Shown piece after piece: positions 1-7,983 of a DNA stretch of 34,220 nt. A program made the position numbers and the translations under genes. Origin of the DNA: Candidatus Bipolaricaulis sp. (GTDB taxonomy: Bacteria > Bipolaricaulota > Bipolaricaulia > UBA7950 > UBA9294); assembly GCA_028707055.1 (NCBI GenBank), contig JAQTVA010000003.1, positions 1-34,220 on the forward strand, written 5' to 3'. A model generated the notes under the pieces. The model saw only the letters and a list, made by a program, of their open reading frames with translations, was not told the DNA's origin and searched no databases. Within the stretch, counting starts at the first letter, position 1; each line of letters starts with the position of its first letter.

Positions 1-181
1 CTCGCACGAACAGCTCGAGGTGCTTGTCGACGAGCGATTCAAAGGCGAGGCGCGTGCCGTCCGGCGACAGCGCCGGCTCCCAGTTCGTGAGTGCCGGCTC
101 TCGGCTCCCGAAGTAGGAGCACCCCCCCACGGCGACGAGCGCCGCCAGACCCAGGACTACGATCCCGACTCCCCTCCGCAT
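1..181 (-). CDS. TolB/WD40-like beta-propeller lipoprotein, C-terminus cut by window edge
   Basis: Only the first 60 codons are visible. The ATG at 181 is preceded by a strong AGGAGGA (191-197). The protein opens with a basic and hydrophobic lipoprotein signal ending in a lipobox (VGGC, Cys21), so it is probably lipid-anchored outside the inner membrane. Just after it comes NWEPALSPDGTRLAFES, which matches the PD40/TolB-type propeller repeat. The function cannot be named from this fragment. Its ribosome binding site overlaps the stop codon of the upstream PIN/TRAM gene, so the two are probably co-transcribed and translationally coupled. Confidence 0.7.
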   Translation of the reverse strand, partial: MRRGVGIVVLGLAALVAVGGCSYFGSREPALTNWEPALSPDGTRLAFESLVDKHLELFVR

Positions 182-195
182 GGTTCCCGGTCCTC

Positions 196-1254
196 CTATC
201 GCTCCCACCGCACGGCCTCGTTCGCCGGTTCGACGAACAACATGCGGCCGGCCTCGGTCTGCAGCGTGCTCTTCACCGTCGCTTTGATCGTGCGCCCGAT
301 GTGACGGCGCCCGTTCTCCACGACGATCATCGTTCCATCGTCCAGATATCCGACACCCTGGTTGATCTCCGCGCCACGGTCGATGACCTCGACGTCGATC
401 GGCTCTCCCGGAACGAAGCGCGGCTTCACCGCATTCGCCAGCTCGTTGACGTTGAGGATCGAGATTCCTTCGACCTGCGCTACTCGGTTCAGGTTGTAGT
501 CGGTCGTGACGAGCACAGCGTCTTCCTCGCGCGCCAGGCGGATCAGCTTCCGATCGACCTCCTGGACGCCGGGGTAGTCTCGACGCACGACGCGGATGTC
601 GATCGAGCTGTTCTCCATCAAGCTGCGCAGGATTTCCAGGCCCCTGCGCCCCTTGCGGCGCCGGATCGCATCCGAGGAGTCGGCGATGTTCTGCAGCTCC
701 GCGAGGACGAACTCCGGGATGAGGATCTGCCCCTCAAGAAACCCCGTCGAGGCGAGGTCGCCGATGCGTCCGTCGATGATGACGCTGGTGTCGATCACCT
801 TGCTGCGGCCCTCGTGGGTGCCTGGAGAGCCGGACGCGTTCGGGTCGTCCGCCTCCGCGAGCCGCCAGAGGGCGCCCGGGAGCGACAGGCCGACCCCGAT
901 CCCCACCAAAGCGCCGACGGCAAGAAGAAGGCCCTGTGCGACGCGAACGCCAATGGACGACGGAAACAGGAATCCCAGCGCAGCACAGAAGACAGCTCCG
1001 AGGAGCGCGCCTCCGAGGCCGACGACGAGGGCATTCAGGATTCGTACGCCGCGCCCCGCGTGCAACGCCGGGCGACCGATCCGCCTCCAGGCCACGGAGG
1101 CCAGCGCAGCCAGAGCCGCTCCCGCGATCGCTCCGAAGACGGCGCTCGATGCGGAAGACGACCACGCACCGATGGGAGGGAAGATCCGGTAGGAATAGGA
1201 AACCGCTCCTCCGAGGACGAGGAAGACGACGACGAAGACTCCAGAAATGAGCAT
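196..1254 (-). CDS. PIN/TRAM domain membrane protein (YacL-like putative nuclease)
   Basis: The protein has 352 residues from the ATG at 1254, chosen because GAGGTGA lies 5 nt upstream. The N-terminal 130 residues form about four hydrophobic helices. A PIN domain follows (about 152-270) with the acidic residues expected for metal-dependent nucleases: Asp155 in KVIDTSVIIDGRI, Glu186 and Asp252 in TTDYN. The C-terminus (about 280-350) is a TRAM domain, a predicted RNA-binding fold. This matches the YacL family of integral membrane PIN/TRAM proteins, whose physiological role is poorly defined. It is divergent from prmC and transcribed from its own promoter at 1298-1326. The family assignment is firm; RNase activity is inferred. 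Confidence 0.88.
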   Translation of the reverse strand: MLISGVFVVVFLVLGGAVSYSYRIFPPIGAWSSSASSAVFGAIAGAALAALASVAWRRIGRPALHAGRGVRILNALVVGLGGALLGAVFCAALGFLFPSSIGVRVAQGLLLAVGALVGIGVGLSLPGALWRLAEADDPNASGSPGTHEGRSKVIDTSVIIDGRIGDLASTGFLEGQILIPEFVLAELQNIADSSDAIRRRKGRRGLEILRSLMENSSIDIRVVRRDYPGVQEVDRKLIRLAREEDAVLVTTDYNLNRVAQVEGISILNVNELANAVKPRFVPGEPIDVEVIDRGAEINQGVGYLDDGTMIVVENGRRHIGRTIKATVKSTLQTEAGRMLFVEPANEAVRWER

Positions 1255-1297
1255 CACGTCACCTCGGGCGGGGTTTCCGAGCCGCCGAACCCGGCCC

Positions 1298-1326
1298 ATT
1301 ATAGTCGTTACTTGAATTCCCTACAA
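1298..1326 (-). promoter_or_regulatory. sigma70-like promoter of the PIN/TRAM gene
   Basis: The minus strand reads TTGTAG (1321-1326), a 17-nt spacer, then a perfect TATAAT (1298-1303). The expected start is near 1291, giving a leader of about 37 nt with a Shine-Dalgarno sequence. It overlaps the oppositely directed prmC promoter. Confidence 0.6.
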
Positions 1327-1340
1327 GGTTTTGCTATGGT
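1312..1340 (+). promoter_or_regulatory. sigma70-like promoter of prmC-ftsE-ftsX
   Basis: TTGAAT (1312-1317), a 17-nt spacer and TATGGT (1335-1340). The expected start is near 1347. The -35 element lies inside the spacer of the divergent promoter, so the two polymerase sites cannot be occupied together. Confidence 0.5.
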
Positions 1341-1412
1341 ATCGAGCGGGAGCAGGCGTACAGCACGCAAGGTGGGGGGATCAGACTGGCCGCCGAATGG
1401 ACGATCCGCGAG

Positions 1413-2243
1413 GTGTTGAGTTGGACCCGCGGTTACTTCGAGGGAGCCGGGATCGTCCAGCCGCGCCTCGAAGCGGAGATCCTCCTGGCCCACGCTCTCG
1501 ACGTCGATCGTCTTCACTTGTACCTCTCGCCGGACAAGCCGCTGAGCGTCGAGGAGCGATCGCGATTCCGCACGTTTGTCCAGAGACGCCGAGCGGGAGA
1601 ACCGCTCCAGCACCTCATCGGCGAGGTGACGTTCTTCGGGCTGCGGTTCCGCGTCAGCCGTGACGCCCTGATCCCGCGGCCGGAGACCGAAGAGCTCTTG
1701 GACCGGACGCTGCGACTCGCGGCACGGGATCGAGAGCTCCACTGCCTGGATCTCGGGACCGGGTCGGGGGTCATCGCTGTCTGTCTGGCGCGCTACCTCC
1801 CGCGGGCGGCCGTAACCGCCGTCGATGTCTCCACGGCGGCGCTTGAGCTGGCGCGGGCGAACGCGACGCTCAACGATGTCGCCGACCGGATCGAGTTCAT
1901 CGAGAGCGACTGGTTCGGGAGCGTGCCCGGCCAATTCGACCTCGTGGTGTCGAACCCGCCGTACGTCGCCTCGAGCGCGGTGGACGATCTTGCCGCCGAC
2001 GTGCGCGACTACGAGCCGCGGGTGGCGCTCGACGGGGGAGAGGGCGGAACGCAAGCGATGGGTGCGATTCTGTCGAGCCTTGCGGGCCACCTCTCGCCGG
2101 GCGGGTGCGTGCTCTTCGAGATCGGCGACGGCCAGGGCGACGACGTGTCGCGCCGGATGCACGACGCCGGACTCTGCGAGGTGCGTATCGATCGGGACCT
2201 CTCCGGCAGAGAGCGGTTCGCCTGCGCGCGAGGTCCGTCATGA
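1413..2243 (+). CDS. prmC: peptide chain release factor N5-glutamine methyltransferase PrmC/HemK
   Basis: SAM-dependent methyltransferase that methylates the Gln of the GGQ motif in release factors RF1/RF2. Counting from the GTG at 1413 (276 residues), it has an N-terminal helical domain, the SAM motif LDLGTGSGVIA (112-122) and the catalytic NPPY (181-184). The start is uncertain. The GTG has no ribosome binding site, and the preceding in-frame codons encode EWTIREV, which resembles the normal family N-terminus. No ATG, GTG or TTG is available there, but a CTG at 1386 lies 10 nt after AGGTGG. The 3' end overlaps ftsE by ATGA. Confidence 0.93.
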   Translation: MLSWTRGYFEGAGIVQPRLEAEILLAHALDVDRLHLYLSPDKPLSVEERSRFRTFVQRRRAGEPLQHLIGEVTFFGLRFRVSRDALIPRPETEELLDRTLRLAARDRELHCLDLGTGSGVIAVCLARYLPRAAVTAVDVSTAALELARANATLNDVADRIEFIESDWFGSVPGQFDLVVSNPPYVASSAVDDLAADVRDYEPRVALDGGEGGTQAMGAILSSLAGHLSPGGCVLFEIGDGQGDDVSRRMHDAGLCEVRIDRDLSGRERFACARGPS

Positions 2244-2893
2244 TCCAGGTTTCGGAACTCCACTACTCTAACGAAGATGGGATCAAGGTGCTAGAGGATG
2301 TCCACCTCCACGTCGACCGTGGGGAGTGGGTGGCTCTCGTGGGTCCGCCGTCCTCGGGCAAGTCGCTCCTCCTTGCGCTCCTGGCGGCCCTCGTTCCGCC
2401 TCAGCGCGGGCAGATCCTCGTTCACGGGCGGAACGTGGCGCGGCTCAGCCGGCAGAAGATCCTTGACCTGCAGCGCAGGATCGGCTTCTACCCTCAGGGG
2501 TTCGCCCCGCTTCCGCGGACCGTGCTCGAAAACCTGCTGTTCAAGCTGAGCCTTCTCGGAAACGATCGCGAGCGGACCCGGGAGAAGGCGTACGTCGCCC
2601 TCGAAGCGGTGGGGATGATCCGCGAGCAGGCGACCGATGCCGACGAATTGTCCCCGGGCGAACGCGTCAAGCTCGGTCTCGCCCTGGCGGTGTGCGGCTC
2701 CCCGCTTCTGCTCCTCCTGGATGACCCGTTCGCGGGGCTCGACTCCGCCGAGCAAGACGAGATCGCCTCCCTCATCGGCCGGTTCCACGACGGGCGAGCG
2801 ACGGTGGTCTTGGCGACGCGAGATCCTCTCCCCCGCGCCGCGGCAGGGATCCGCGCGCTGTACCTGGCGGATGGGACGGTGGTCGCGCGATGA
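2240..2893 (+). CDS. ftsE: FtsE-like ABC ATPase with altered catalytic motifs
   Basis: Cytoplasmic ABC ATPase of 217 residues. It starts at the ATG overlapping the prmC stop and ends overlapping the ftsX-like start, which identifies it as the FtsE partner in an FtsEX complex controlling peptidoglycan hydrolases at division. Walker A is GPPSSGKS (35-42), the Q-loop is at Gln86 and the signature is LSPGE (137-141) instead of LSGGE. The Walker B end is LLLLDD (157-162), so the usual catalytic Glu is Asp162. The switch His is replaced by Arg194 in ATRD. Nucleotide binding looks intact but hydrolysis may be slow. Another ABC export ATPase is possible; the adjacent FtsX topology favours FtsE. Confidence 0.8.
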   Translation: MIQVSELHYSNEDGIKVLEDVHLHVDRGEWVALVGPPSSGKSLLLALLAALVPPQRGQILVHGRNVARLSRQKILDLQRRIGFYPQGFAPLPRTVLENLLFKLSLLGNDRERTREKAYVALEAVGMIREQATDADELSPGERVKLGLALAVCGSPLLLLLDDPFAGLDSAEQDEIASLIGRFHDGRATVVLATRDPLPRAAAGIRALYLADGTVVAR

Positions 2894-3717
2894 ATCAGTT
2901 CCTGTTTCTCGAGCGCGAGCTGCTCGGCGCCATCCGTGCGCGAAGCGGGGTCCTGTTCTCGCTCGCTCTGCTCTTCCTCCTCCTGTTCCTCGCGACGTTC
3001 GCTTCGTTCTATCTCTTCCCAACGGCCGGGGACGGGCCGGGCGGACTCCTGACGGCGGATCGAGTGATCGCGCGCCTGTCGCCGCGCCTGTCCACGGCGG
3101 CCATCGATGACCTGTTCGCAACCATCCAGGATCGCTCCGATGTGCGGGAGGTCCGCTTCGAGTTCGGTACGGAGAGCGCCCCGCGGGCGTCGGGCGGACG
3201 GTTCCTCATCCGTGCGACATCGGCTGTTGCCGCGCGCGGTCTCGTCGATGGGCTCCGGTCGATGGATGGGGTCGAGGACGTCGAGGTTGGGACGGCGCCG
3301 GTCGGAGCGTCGCACCTCGTCCTGTCGGGGTACGCACGGATCGGCCTGCTGTGCGGATTGGTCGTCAGCGCGTGCGCCTTCCTGCTCCTGGCGTGGCGGG
3401 GATTCCGCGCGCTGCTTCACACGTTCCGTGGCGAGATCCGTCTGATGCGTTTGTCGGGTATCTCCGAGAAGACCCTGTACCCGCCGCTTGTCGTACTCGG
3501 CGTCCTCCTGGGCGCGCTGGCGAGCCTTCTCCTCATCGCCGGGTTGTACCTGTTCCAGGTGATGACGGGTGGGGCGAACCCCGCGCTGCCGCTCGATGCA
3601 ACCCGCTTGCTCGGCGTCGCGTTGCTCTCGTTCCTCCTCGGGTTGCTCATGGGAGGTCTCGCCGGCCTGTTCGGCGCGAGCCACCTCACCGCGCGTCAGT
3701 TCGATCCTCTGCCGTAG
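2890..3717 (+). CDS. ftsX: FtsX-like permease, cell division ABC transporter subunit
   Basis: The protein has 275 residues with the FtsX layout. One transmembrane helix (about 20-42) is followed by an extracytoplasmic domain of about 100 residues. Three more helices follow (about 148-170, 195-222, 240-267). In known systems FtsX is moved by FtsE and activates cell wall hydrolases through the external domain. The start ATG overlaps the ftsE stop (ATGA), so the pair should be made in equal amounts. Sequence similarity to FtsX is weak outside the hydrophobic pattern, so the call rests on topology and on the ftsE neighbour. Confidence 0.78.
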   Translation: MNQFLFLERELLGAIRARSGVLFSLALLFLLLFLATFASFYLFPTAGDGPGGLLTADRVIARLSPRLSTAAIDDLFATIQDRSDVREVRFEFGTESAPRASGGRFLIRATSAVAARGLVDGLRSMDGVEDVEVGTAPVGASHLVLSGYARIGLLCGLVVSACAFLLLAWRGFRALLHTFRGEIRLMRLSGISEKTLYPPLVVLGVLLGALASLLLIAGLYLFQVMTGGANPALPLDATRLLGVALLSFLLGLLMGGLAGLFGASHLTARQFDPLP

Positions 3718-3753
3718 TCGGGGAACGCCCGCCGCTCGATCTCCGTGCGGGCC

Positions 3754-4803
3754 CTATGGGGGCGGCGCTGGGGGCGATTCTCTCTTGCGTCCCAGGAAGC
3801 CGACCCCGCGCTGAAGCATGTACCCCACGCCGGCGGCCACGAGCAGCCACTCCGCGAACTTGAAGATGAGCGAGTAGGCGACCACGCCTTCGCTCGTCAC
3901 CTGCGGCGCCACGAGGTGGAAGATTCCGATCAGCCCCGCCTCGCTCGTTCCCAGTCCTCCCGGAGTGATCCAGAGGAAGAACGATAGGAGCACGTTGAGC
4001 GTGAACAGGAGCGAGATCTGCGAGAGCGTGAGCCCGTGTCCCGCCGAGAAGTGGAAGAACACCTGGGGGCGGAGAAACGCGCACACCGTCGCTACGCCCT
4101 GAATCGCCAGGGCAAGCAACGTCGCACGCCAGTGCTTGGTGAATGCCGTGCCCACTTCGTCTTCGGTCTCGGAGACCTTGTTGGCGGCGCGGCCGAGGGG
4201 GTCCTGCCAACGCGGGATCCGACGCCCGAGGAAACGGATGATCCGGCTGATCCACTTGAGGTTGCCGGCGAAGTTGACGAAACCGACCACGATCCAGAAC
4301 GTCACGAAGGCGAGGCTCGCGATGAGAAGACGCTTCTCTTCCATCGGGAGGGCCGGGGACACGATGGCGTAGAAGCTGCCGATCAGGATGAACCCGACCA
4401 TGCTCAATCCTCCGAGGAACCGCTCGACGATGATCGTGGCGAAAACGCGCGTCATCGGGGCGCGCTCCTTGTCGGCGACCAGAAAGGCGCGCACGGGCTC
4501 CCCTCCGAAGTACATCGTCGGCGTGAGGTACGTCATCGAGTACCCGGAGAGCTGAGCGCCGACTCGCCGGAACAAGGGGATGCGGATTCCGTGCGCATGC
4601 AGGATCACGCTCCAGCAGAGGATCCAAGCCAGCATCGGAAGGACGACCATCCCAAGGACGGAGAGCACCCCCATGACGCCGAGCGCTCTCATCTGCTCGA
4701 GGGTCCCCCGCCAGCCCACGAAGTAGAGAACGGCCGAGACGCCACCCAGCCCGACGACGACCGAGCCGGCGAACTGGAGCGTGCTGCGGAGAGGCCGTTT
4801 CAT
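3754..4803 (-). CDS. flippase-like membrane protein, UPF0104 / LPG synthase transmembrane family
   Basis: A polytopic membrane protein of 349 residues with at least seven hydrophobic segments. Family features are GYSMTYLTPTMYFGGEPVRA (about 107-126) and the conserved region WITPGGLGTSEAGLIG near the C-terminus. These are typical of the TIGR00374/UPF0104 group, related to the membrane half of MprF and to AglD-type proteins. Members are linked to lipid modification or flipping, but substrate and reaction cannot be inferred. It ends in a proline-rich tail. It lies 32 nt downstream of cinA on the same strand, with only a weak ribosome binding site, so it is probably co-transcribed with it. Confidence 0.8.
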   Translation of the reverse strand: MKRPLRSTLQFAGSVVVGLGGVSAVLYFVGWRGTLEQMRALGVMGVLSVLGMVVLPMLAWILCWSVILHAHGIRIPLFRRVGAQLSGYSMTYLTPTMYFGGEPVRAFLVADKERAPMTRVFATIIVERFLGGLSMVGFILIGSFYAIVSPALPMEEKRLLIASLAFVTFWIVVGFVNFAGNLKWISRIIRFLGRRIPRWQDPLGRAANKVSETEDEVGTAFTKHWRATLLALAIQGVATVCAFLRPQVFFHFSAGHGLTLSQISLLFTLNVLLSFFLWITPGGLGTSEAGLIGIFHLVAPQVTSEGVVAYSLIFKFAEWLLVAAGVGYMLQRGVGFLGRKRESPPAPPP

Positions 4804-4835
4804 GGGCGGAGTCTAGCCTGGATAGCGAGAGGGGA

Positions 4836-5336
4836 TCAAGGCGCCGTCTGCGGCGCCTCGGTCGAACCACGGACGGCGGCAAGGGCTAGACGCAGCGCGG
4901 CCAGAGCGGCTTCGCGTCTCACCACGGCCCGAGTCCCTGAGATCCGTCGCTCCTCGGACACTACCCCGTGGCGAGTGGCCGCCGCCACATAGACGAGCCC
5001 CACCGGCTTGTCGGGCGTTCCTCCACCGGGGCCGGCGATCCCGGTGATCGACACCGCGACGTCGGCGCCCAGCCGGGTGAGGCAGCCGATCGCCATCGCC
5101 TCCGCCGTCGGCCGGCTCACGGCCCCGGCTTCGGCGAAGACCGCCTCCGGGACGCCGAGCAGCTCTCTCTTGACTCGGTTGTGGTAAGCGATGATCCCGC
5201 CGAGGAAGTACGCCGAGCTTCCGGGAGTCGCGGTGATTCTGGCTCCCAGACCCCCTCCCGTGCACGACTCAGCGACCGCGAGCTTCCAGCTTCGCGCGAG
5301 GAGTTCTTTCGCGAGCTCTTCCGCGGGATTTCGCAT
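4836..5336 (-). CDS. pncC: CinA C-terminal domain protein, nicotinamide-nucleotide amidase (PncC)
   Basis: This 166-residue protein is a stand-alone CinA_C domain lacking the MoCF-like N-terminal half of full CinA. Diagnostic motifs are AESCTGGGLG, GGIIAYHNRVKRELLGV and SITGIAGPGGGTPDKPVG. Characterised members deamidate NMN to nicotinate mononucleotide, recycling pyridine nucleotides. The ATG at 5336 was chosen because GGGAGGAAG lies a few nucleotides upstream; longer forms lose the family alignment. The first 68 nt overlap the 3' end of nth in another frame, so nth translation may help initiation. Confidence 0.9.
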   Translation of the reverse strand: MRNPAEELAKELLARSWKLAVAESCTGGGLGARITATPGSSAYFLGGIIAYHNRVKRELLGVPEAVFAEAGAVSRPTAEAMAIGCLTRLGADVAVSITGIAGPGGGTPDKPVGLVYVAAATRHGVVSEERRISGTRAVVRREAALAALRLALAAVRGSTEAPQTAP

Positions 5337-6027
5337 GCTCTTCCTCCCTGGATGAAAGGGATGATACCCGAGGCGATGCGGGGGCGCCGTAGGCACAGCG
5401 GATCTGGAGTGGGCAGGCAGCACAGTCGGGGCGTCGCGGCCGACACATGGTTCGTCCCAAGCGGATCAAGAGGAGGTGGAGGTCCTTCATCAGCGCGGGA
5501 TCCTGCGGGATCCGGTCTTGGGCCTTTCGATGGGGGTTGCCGCCCGCGGTGATCCAGCCGACCCGAGTCAAGACGCGCCGAATGTGCGTGTCCACGGGGA
5601 AGACGGGTCGCCCGAAGGCGAAGAGGAGCACGATGCTCGCGGTCTTCTCCCCCACGCCCGGGGATGCGAGCAGCCAAGCGAACGCGGCGTCGGTGGGCAT
5701 GCGCTCAAGGAACGACAGGTCGAGACGCCCTTCCTGGGCCCGAATCCTCTGCAGCGCAGCGCGGATCGACGCCGCCTTCTGGCACTGGAGCCCGGCGGTG
5801 GAGATCGCGGCCGAGAGGACGTCGATGTCGGCGTCCGCGACCTCGTCGAACGACCGGAAGCGGGCCGTCAGGGACGCGTACGCCCGGTCCCGGTTGATGT
5901 CGGTCGTGTTCTGGGAGAGGATCGTCAGAACGAGCGTGACCAGCGGATCGGCCGCCACGCTCGGCGGAGGACCGAGGGTCTCGCGCAGCCGGCGCAAAAC
6001 CCAGCGAGGGTCTGCATGTCGTACCAT
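5269..6027 (-). CDS. nth: endonuclease III (DNA glycosylase/AP lyase)
   Basis: This 252-residue base excision repair enzyme removes oxidised pyrimidines and nicks the abasic site. The helix-hairpin-helix is SPGVGEKTASIVL with the Schiff-base Lys128. The catalytic Asp146 is in PVDTH. A [4Fe-4S] cluster is bound by Cys195-X6-Cys202-X2-Cys205-X5-Cys211. After the cluster there is an extra, very basic tail of about 40 residues whose last 22 codons overlap the start of the CinA gene. The ATG at 6027 has no Shine-Dalgarno sequence, but a -10 hexamer ends 7 nt before it, pointing to a leaderless message. Confidence 0.93.
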   Translation of the reverse strand: MVRHADPRWVLRRLRETLGPPPSVAADPLVTLVLTILSQNTTDINRDRAYASLTARFRSFDEVADADIDVLSAAISTAGLQCQKAASIRAALQRIRAQEGRLDLSFLERMPTDAAFAWLLASPGVGEKTASIVLLFAFGRPVFPVDTHIRRVLTRVGWITAGGNPHRKAQDRIPQDPALMKDLHLLLIRLGRTMCRPRRPDCAACPLQIRCAYGAPASPRVSSLSSREEEHAKSRGRARERTPRAKLEARGR

Positions 6028-6034
6028 GTGGAAG

Positions 6035-6063
6035 AGGATAGGAAACGCCTTCGTGCTGCACAA
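6035..6063 (-). promoter_or_regulatory. promoter of nth, predicted leaderless
   Basis: Minus strand TTGTGC (6058-6063), a 17-nt spacer, then TATCCT (6035-6040). Only 7 nt separate the -10 from the nth ATG at 6027, so transcription should begin at or next to the start codon. Confidence 0.45.
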
Positions 6064-6096
6064 CCGGGCTCGGCCCGCGGCCGGGAAAGGAGAGCG

Positions 6097-6513
6097 ATGC
6101 TCCAAGCGAGAGAAGGCGAAGACCTCGTCGTTCGGCTCGTCGACGGCGAAGACCTGCTGGCGTGTCTCGGGAACCTGGCGCTCGACTCGGCGGTGATTCT
6201 CGGGGGGATCGGGATGGTGCGCGGGGTGCGCCTGGGATACTGGAACGGCGAGACGTACGAGGAGCACCGCGTCGAGGAGCCGGCGGAGCTCCTCTCGATG
6301 CAGGGGAACTTCGCGACGTCGGCCGAAGGGCGAGTCCTTCACAGCCACCTCTCGATCGCGAAGCGAGACGGGTCCGTCTGTGGCGGCCACGTGCTAGCGG
6401 CAACCGTGTCGAACACCGCCGAGATCGTGATCCGCGAGTACCGTCGGATTCGGCTGGAGCGCCGGCCTCAGCCGTCGGGCGGTATGGGCCTCTACCCGAC
6501 GAGCGCCGGCTAG
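6097..6513 (+). CDS. PPC/DUF296 domain protein, possible DNA-binding regulator
   Basis: A single-domain protein of 138 residues. The ATG at 6097 follows AAAGGAGAG. Motifs GNLALDSAVILGGIGMV and LHSHLSIAKRDGSVCGGHVL are those of the PPC (DUF296) fold. His82, His84 and His98 occupy the positions that bind a metal in bacterial members. Plant relatives carry AT-hooks and bind DNA, but no AT-hook is seen here, so the molecular role is open. It is divergent from nth and convergent with fmt, so it is probably transcribed alone. Confidence 0.85.
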   Translation: MLQAREGEDLVVRLVDGEDLLACLGNLALDSAVILGGIGMVRGVRLGYWNGETYEEHRVEEPAELLSMQGNFATSAEGRVLHSHLSIAKRDGSVCGGHVLAATVSNTAEIVIREYRRIRLERRPQPSGGMGLYPTSAG

Positions 6514-6551
6514 GTCGGCGCCGGTCTGCCCGCGGGCGCGACCTCGAGCGG

Positions 6552-7475
6552 CTACTCGAAGCGCAACCCGGGATGCAGCCCGTTCAGGAACTCACGCCCC
6601 GTCGTCCGCGGGCGGCCTTCTCGTTGCACCTCGGCGACCTCGAGGAGTTCGTCGGCGCAGCCGACCAGGAGCTGCCGGGACTCGCGCGGTCCCACCGCAC
6701 CCGGCTCGATCGGACCCACGCTGACCCCGGTTCGCGCCGTCCGCAGGAGCTTGATCCGCTCTCCGCACAGGAGGGTCCACGCGCCCGGCCACGGAGAGGT
6801 TCCGCGAACGAGGTTGTGAACCTCCGCGGCGGTCTGGGTCCAGCCCACGCGGCCGTCGTCCCGAGTCAGCCGGGGGGCGAGCGTCGCGCCTCGCTCGGGC
6901 TGGGGGCGGGGCACGATCGTCCCTCGGTCGAGCCCGTCGAGTGTCTCGAGGATCATCTCCCCCCCCAGGTCGGCCATCCGACACTCGAGTTCCCCGGCGG
7001 TCTCGTCCGCTCCGATGTCGAGCGGACGCTGAAGGAGAATCGGTCCGGTATCCATTCCACGATCGAGCACGAACGTGGTGACGCCGCTTCGCCGCTCGCC
7101 GCGGATGACGGCCCATTGGATCGGCGCGGCGCCGCGGTACGCGGGGAGAAGCGACGCGTGGATATTCACCGCACCGCGCCGGGCCGCACAGAGGACCTCC
7201 GGCTTGAGGAGCTGCCCGTACGCGGCCACGACGAGGACGTCGGCGTCCTCGGCGCGCAGCCTGGACACGATCTCCTCGGTGTTGATCCTCTCCGGCTGGA
7301 GCCAGGGAAGGGAGAGCCGCCGCGCCTCTTCCTTGATCGGTGGGCAGCAGGGCTCGGCATGACGCCCCGCAGGACGGTCCGGCTGGGTGACGACGAGAAC
7401 GACCCGGTGTCGTTCCGCCAGCCGAGACAGCGCCGGGCGTGCGAATTCGCCGGTTCCGAGGAAGATGACGCGCAC
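6552..7475 (-). CDS. fmt: methionyl-tRNA formyltransferase
   Basis: This 307-residue enzyme transfers the formyl group from 10-formyl-THF to Met-tRNA for translation initiation. The N-terminal Rossmann half begins MRVIFLGTGEFA. The formyl-THF site is NIHASLLPAYRGAAPIQW with catalytic Asn104 and His106, and Asp142 lies in RGMDTGPIL. A C-terminal OB-like tRNA-binding region follows. The start is a GTG at 7475, one base past the def stop codon, with GAGGAG inside the last def codons, so fmt is translationally coupled to def. Length is normal for the family. Confidence 0.95.
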   Translation of the reverse strand: MRVIFLGTGEFARPALSRLAERHRVVLVVTQPDRPAGRHAEPCCPPIKEEARRLSLPWLQPERINTEEIVSRLRAEDADVLVVAAYGQLLKPEVLCAARRGAVNIHASLLPAYRGAAPIQWAVIRGERRSGVTTFVLDRGMDTGPILLQRPLDIGADETAGELECRMADLGGEMILETLDGLDRGTIVPRPQPERGATLAPRLTRDDGRVGWTQTAAEVHNLVRGTSPWPGAWTLLCGERIKLLRTARTGVSVGPIEPGAVGPRESRQLLVGCADELLEVAEVQREGRPRTTGREFLNGLHPGLRFE

Positions 7476-7476
7476 G

Positions 7477-7983
7477 TTACTCCTCTTCGTCGTCCTTGTG
7501 GCGTCGATACTGCTGCAGGAGGCTACGTCGGCGGGCGGGGCTGAGATGGTCGAGGAACAGGTTCCCGGCCAGGTGGTCCATCTCGTGCTGGATCGCGCGC
7601 GCGAGCAACCCCTCGCCGCGGATCTCGATTCGCTCTCCATCGAGCGTCGTGCCGGCGACGGTGGCGCATGTCTTCCGCGCCACGGGGGCACTGACTCCCG
7701 GAACGCTCAGGCACCCCTCCGTCGTCTCCTCCGTCTCGCCCTCGCTCGCAAGGAGTTCGGGGTTGATGAGAATGTGGAAGTGCCCGTCGACGTCGAGGGC
7801 GATAATCCGCTTGGAGATTCCAATCTGTGGCGCCGCGATCCCTGCGCCGCCCGCTCGGAGCATCGCCTCGACCAGGGCACGGCAGATCTGGCGGATGTCC
7901 TCGTCGATCGTTTCGACGACCTCCGCCGGCCGCCGCAGGGCGGGATCACCAAGGGTGCGAATGGGGCTCTTCTTTCCTTGCAT
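7477..7983 (-). CDS. def: peptide deformylase
   Basis: A metalloenzyme of 168 residues that removes the N-formyl group from nascent proteins. All three family motifs are present: GAGIAAPQIG (46-55), EGCLSVPG (89-96, metal ligand Cys91) and QHEMDHLAG (132-140, His133 and His137 ligands with catalytic Glu134). The C-terminal tail is charged and ends DDEEE. An ATG at 7998 overlaps the -10 element and would not be transcribed, so the ATG at 7983 is preferred. It lacks a Shine-Dalgarno sequence and would have a leader of only a few bases. def and fmt form an operon divergent from recG. Confidence 0.95.
   Translation of the reverse strand: MQGKKSPIRTLGDPALRRPAEVVETIDEDIRQICRALVEAMLRAGGAGIAAPQIGISKRIIALDVDGHFHILINPELLASEGETEETTEGCLSVPGVSAPVARKTCATVAGTTLDGERIEIRGEGLLARAIQHEMDHLAGNLFLDHLSPARRRSLLQQYRRHKDDEEE

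Noticed and set aside
91-1419. 442-codon plus-strand frame opposite the PIN/TRAM gene
   Set aside because: Arg/Asp-rich composition typical of a shadow frame, and the opposite strand encodes a full recognisable protein with promoter and ribosome binding site.
3727-3752. Terminator between ftsX and the flippase-like gene
   Set aside because: GCCCGC/GCGGGC can pair, but the loop is 14 nt and there is no T-run on either strand. Too weak to call.
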